From Verrucomicrobia bacterium UBA673 (lineage in GTDB: Bacteria; Verrucomicrobiota; Verrucomicrobiia; Limisphaerales; UBA1096): a stretch of 8,379 nucleotides of DNA. Below are positions 6,155-8,379 of the stretch, piece by piece (position 1 is the stretch's first letter; each line of letters begins with the position of its first letter). The notes under the pieces were generated by a model, which was given only the letters and a program-made list of their open reading frames with translations, was not told the DNA's origin and searched no databases. A program made the translations under genes and the position numbers. The DNA is taken from positions 16,538 through 24,916 of the forward strand of contig DBNL01000109.1 in assembly GCA_002299785.1 (NCBI GenBank), given 5' to 3'.

Positions 6155-8379
6155 ATGTTACTCCGAATCACTTTCCTGCTGACGCTGAGCAGCTTCTCCC
6201 TTCTGGCCACCGAACACAAACTAGAGTGGAAGGCACTGCCCGACCTGCCCAGCGACCTCGGCGTGGCCGGGCCGTTCGCCGGGGTGCACAATGACGCGCT
6301 CATCGTCGCCGGCGGCGCGAACTTCCCCGACGGCGTGCCGTGGCGCCCGACCGAAAACGGCGGAACCTCAAACAAAATCTATCATGACACAATTTACATC
6401 GTCACGAAGGACGACCTCGACTACTCAATCACCGAGGGCAAGCTTAGGCTCCCACATGTGCTTGGTTACGGTGTCTCGATCTCGACCAACAACGCAGATT
6501 CTCTCGCCGTTCGCCAACTTGGTGTGCTGTGCATCGGCGGCGAGTGGAGGGAGGAGGGCCTCACCCATCGATCGGACAAGGTATTCGCACTTAGCTACAC
6601 GAGCGGCAAAATCAACATCGACGAAAACTACCCACCCTTGCCTAGGAGAACAACAGCTGCCGCCGGAGCATTGATTGGCAACACAATTTACATTACTGGA
6701 GGGGACAGTGGTCAAGGTGCGACCCTGAATTTCTGGTCACTCGACTTAGCCAAGCGTGATACAGAAGAATTCGAATGGAAAGAACTCACTCCGTGGAATG
6801 GACCTGCTAGAACACACCTCTTAGCTGCCAGTCAAAATGACGGCTCAGCAGATTGCCTCTATATATTCAGCGGGCGCATGAAAGACAGCAAAGGCCAATG
6901 GCATATGCTAAGTGACGCATACAAATACAGCCCCAAGTCAGACAAGTGGAAAAAAGTGAGCGACATACAAGCCAAAGAAGACACTCAACCTCGTTGTGTC
7001 ATGGCAGGCACCACCACCTCGGTTGGAACAAACAGTCTCCTGCTGTTTGGCGGGGCTGATGGAAAGCGTTTTATCACACTGGAAGGTTTGTCCGCTCAAA
7101 TCGCAGCCGCCAAGGCCGCGGGTAACCAACAAGCCGCAGTCGATCTGAATGCTGAAAAACAAAAAATACAGGACGCCCACGACGGTTTCAGCCGCGATAT
7201 TCTTCTCTACAATACAGTCACTGACAAATGGCAAAAATTTGCAAACTTCGAGGAAGGCTCACGCAATGCCACAGCACCGGGAATAACGGAACGTGTCCCC
7301 ATCGGCAGCCACGTCACGACTACTGCCGTGCAATGGGGCAGTTCGATCATCATTCCCACCGGCGAAAGCAGCCCCGGCATTAGGACTAAGAATATTTGGA
7401 AAATAGATCTGGCCAGACAAAATGAAAACTTTGGGACTACAAACTGGATTGTAATGGTCTCCTACATGGGTGTCCTCATCGGGATCGGAATCTATTTTTC
7501 ACGAAAAAACAATTCTACCGAGGATTATTTTTTAGCTGGTAGGCGAGTCGTTTGGTGGGCGGCTGGCTTAAGTATTTTTTCGACCATGCTGAGTGCCATC
7601 ACTTATCTTTCCATACCCGCCAAAGCGTACGCCACAAATTGGACCTGGTTTATATTTAACATGACCATCCCGGTGATGGCGCCGGTTATTATATATTGTT
7701 TCCTCCCCTTTTATCGACGCTTGGGTATCACAAGCATCTATGAATATTTAGAGATGCGATTCAGCACGGGTTTACGAAAGCTTGGCAGTGCCAGCTTCGC
7801 CATCTTCCAACTCGCACGCATGGGCATAGTTATACTGCTTCCCGCGCTTGCGCTGTCTTCGGTTACCGGTTGGGATGTTATATACTGCATTATCACCATG
7901 GGAGTTTTGAGCACAATCTATACAGTGATTGGCGGCATCGAGGCCGTTATTTGGACGGATGTCATTCAAACAATCGTCCTGGTGGGAGGCGCATTGGTTG
8001 CGTTTTTTGTAATAGTTGGGGAAGTGGACGGAGGATTTTCAGCCATTATTGAAACGGCCTCCGGGCAGGGTAAGTTTGAGATGGTGAACACCAATTTTAG
8101 TTTTGTAAGCGGCATCGACACAATTTGGGTGATTATCCTCGGCGGCATCTTCGCCCAAATCCTCAGCTACGGTACGGATCAAGCCGTGGTGCAACGCTAT
8201 CTCACCACCCCTACTGAAAAGGAAGCCGCCAAAGCCATTTGGACTAACAGCGCCCTGAGTATTCCGCTGTCGATTCTCTTTTTCGGGGTCGGCACGGCAT
8301 TGTTCGTCTATTTCCAACAACAACCATCAAATCTGGAACCGATTTCAAAAATCGACCAAATCTTTCCCCACTTCATTCT
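6155..8379 (+). CDS. NanM-like kelch mutarotase fused to a sodium:solute symporter (partial, C-terminus off the right edge)
   Basis: 741 codons are visible and the frame is open to the edge. Residues 1-18 form a signal peptide. About 25-420 is a kelch propeller of the N-acetylneuraminate epimerase/mutarotase type, recognised by GPFAGVHNDALIVAGGANFPD (39-59) with further GG-containing blades (ITGGD, LFGGADG) and HVTTTAVQWGSSIIIPTGE (386-404). From about 428 it becomes a sodium:solute symporter, shown by STEDYFLAGRR (454-464), YTVIGGIEAVIWTDVIQ (589-605) and GTDQAVVQRYLTTP (673-686). About eight of the usual 13-14 helices are visible (near 429, 467, 496, 544, 573, 599, 655 and 699). A periplasmic propeller fits the usual outside N-terminus of this transporter family, and the Arg/Lys-rich loop after the first helix is positive-inside. 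Likely role: convert the sugar anomer and import it with Na+. Sialic acid is the best guess from the NanM resemblance, not proven. An ATG at 6116 would add 13 residues. 6155 is preferred for its cleaner signal peptide, although neither start has a clear Shine-Dalgarno. A helical insertion sits at about 305-345. Confidence 0.92.
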   Translation, partial: MLLRITFLLTLSSFSLLATEHKLEWKALPDLPSDLGVAGPFAGVHNDALIVAGGANFPDGVPWRPTENGGTSNKIYHDTIYIVTKDDLDYSITEGKLRLPHVLGYGVSISTNNADSLAVRQLGVLCIGGEWREEGLTHRSDKVFALSYTSGKINIDENYPPLPRRTTAAAGALIGNTIYITGGDSGQGATLNFWSLDLAKRDTEEFEWKELTPWNGPARTHLLAASQNDGSADCLYIFSGRMKDSKGQWHMLSDAYKYSPKSDKWKKVSDIQAKEDTQPRCVMAGTTTSVGTNSLLLFGGADGKRFITLEGLSAQIAAAKAAGNQQAAVDLNAEKQKIQDAHDGFSRDILLYNTVTDKWQKFANFEEGSRNATAPGITERVPIGSHVTTTAVQWGSSIIIPTGESSPGIRTKNIWKIDLARQNENFGTTNWIVMVSYMGVLIGIGIYFSRKNNSTEDYFLAGRRVVWWAAGLSIFSTMLSAITYLSIPAKAYATNWTWFIFNMTIPVMAPVIIYCFLPFYRRLGITSIYEYLEMRFSTGLRKLGSASFAIFQLARMGIVILLPALALSSVTGWDVIYCIITMGVLSTIYTVIGGIEAVIWTDVIQTIVLVGGALVAFFVIVGEVDGGFSAIIETASGQGKFEMVNTNFSFVSGIDTIWVIILGGIFAQILSYGTDQAVVQRYLTTPTEKEAAKAIWTNSALSIPLSILFFGVGTALFVYFQQQPSNLEPISKIDQIFPHFI

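Noticed and set aside
6031..6375. A 114-codon minus-strand open frame over the transporter start
   Set aside because: It overlaps the kelch coding region and the TTGGCC array on the opposite strand and has no recognisable domain. The plus-strand kelch frame is well supported.

Overview
The window looks like a piece of a PVC-superphylum genome (Planctomycetota or Verrucomicrobiota). This is inferred from gene families: a DUF1549/DUF1553 'planctomycete cytochrome' protein paired with a DUF1501 protein, next to a NanM-like kelch domain fused to a sodium:solute symporter. These combinations are typical of that superphylum. The genus cannot be read from the sequence. There are no RNA genes, transposases, CRISPR arrays or phage genes, and no gene-free stretch longer than about 205 bp.

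Left and centre, minus strand (1-5950): a two-gene operon. The first gene (950-5950) encodes an exported protein of 1666 residues. In order it carries a PSCyt1-type haem domain (CHGCH), a seven-bladed WD40 propeller, an Ig-like BIG2 domain, a second cytochrome-like segment with an unusual CX4CH motif, a second BIG2 domain, DUF1549/PSCyt2 with a CNKCH motif, and DUF1553/PSD1. The DUF1553 domain is split near its C-terminus by an insertion of about 375 residues. After a 68-bp AT-rich gap comes a DUF1501 gene with a twin-arginine signal; it runs off the left edge, so only its first 293 codons are visible. The pair is exported, probably to the periplasm or outer surface. Its biochemical role is not established for this family.

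Right, plus strand (6155-8379): a divergently transcribed gene whose product starts with a signal peptide and a six-bladed kelch domain of the N-acetylneuraminate mutarotase (NanM/YjhT) type. This continues without a break into a sodium:solute symporter. The right edge cuts the gene after 741 codons, with about eight membrane helices visible. The simplest reading is a periplasmic sugar mutarotase tethered to its own Na+-driven importer, with sialic acid or a similar sugar as the likely substrate.

The 204-bp divergent intergenic region (5951-6154) holds a Shine-Dalgarno and a candidate promoter for the minus-strand operon. It also holds a helically phased set of TTGGCC boxes, including a perfect 18-bp palindrome, just ahead of the transporter gene. 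The fusion transporter and the split multi-haem/WD40 protein are the most unusual elements. No wholly new system can be demonstrated from this window alone.
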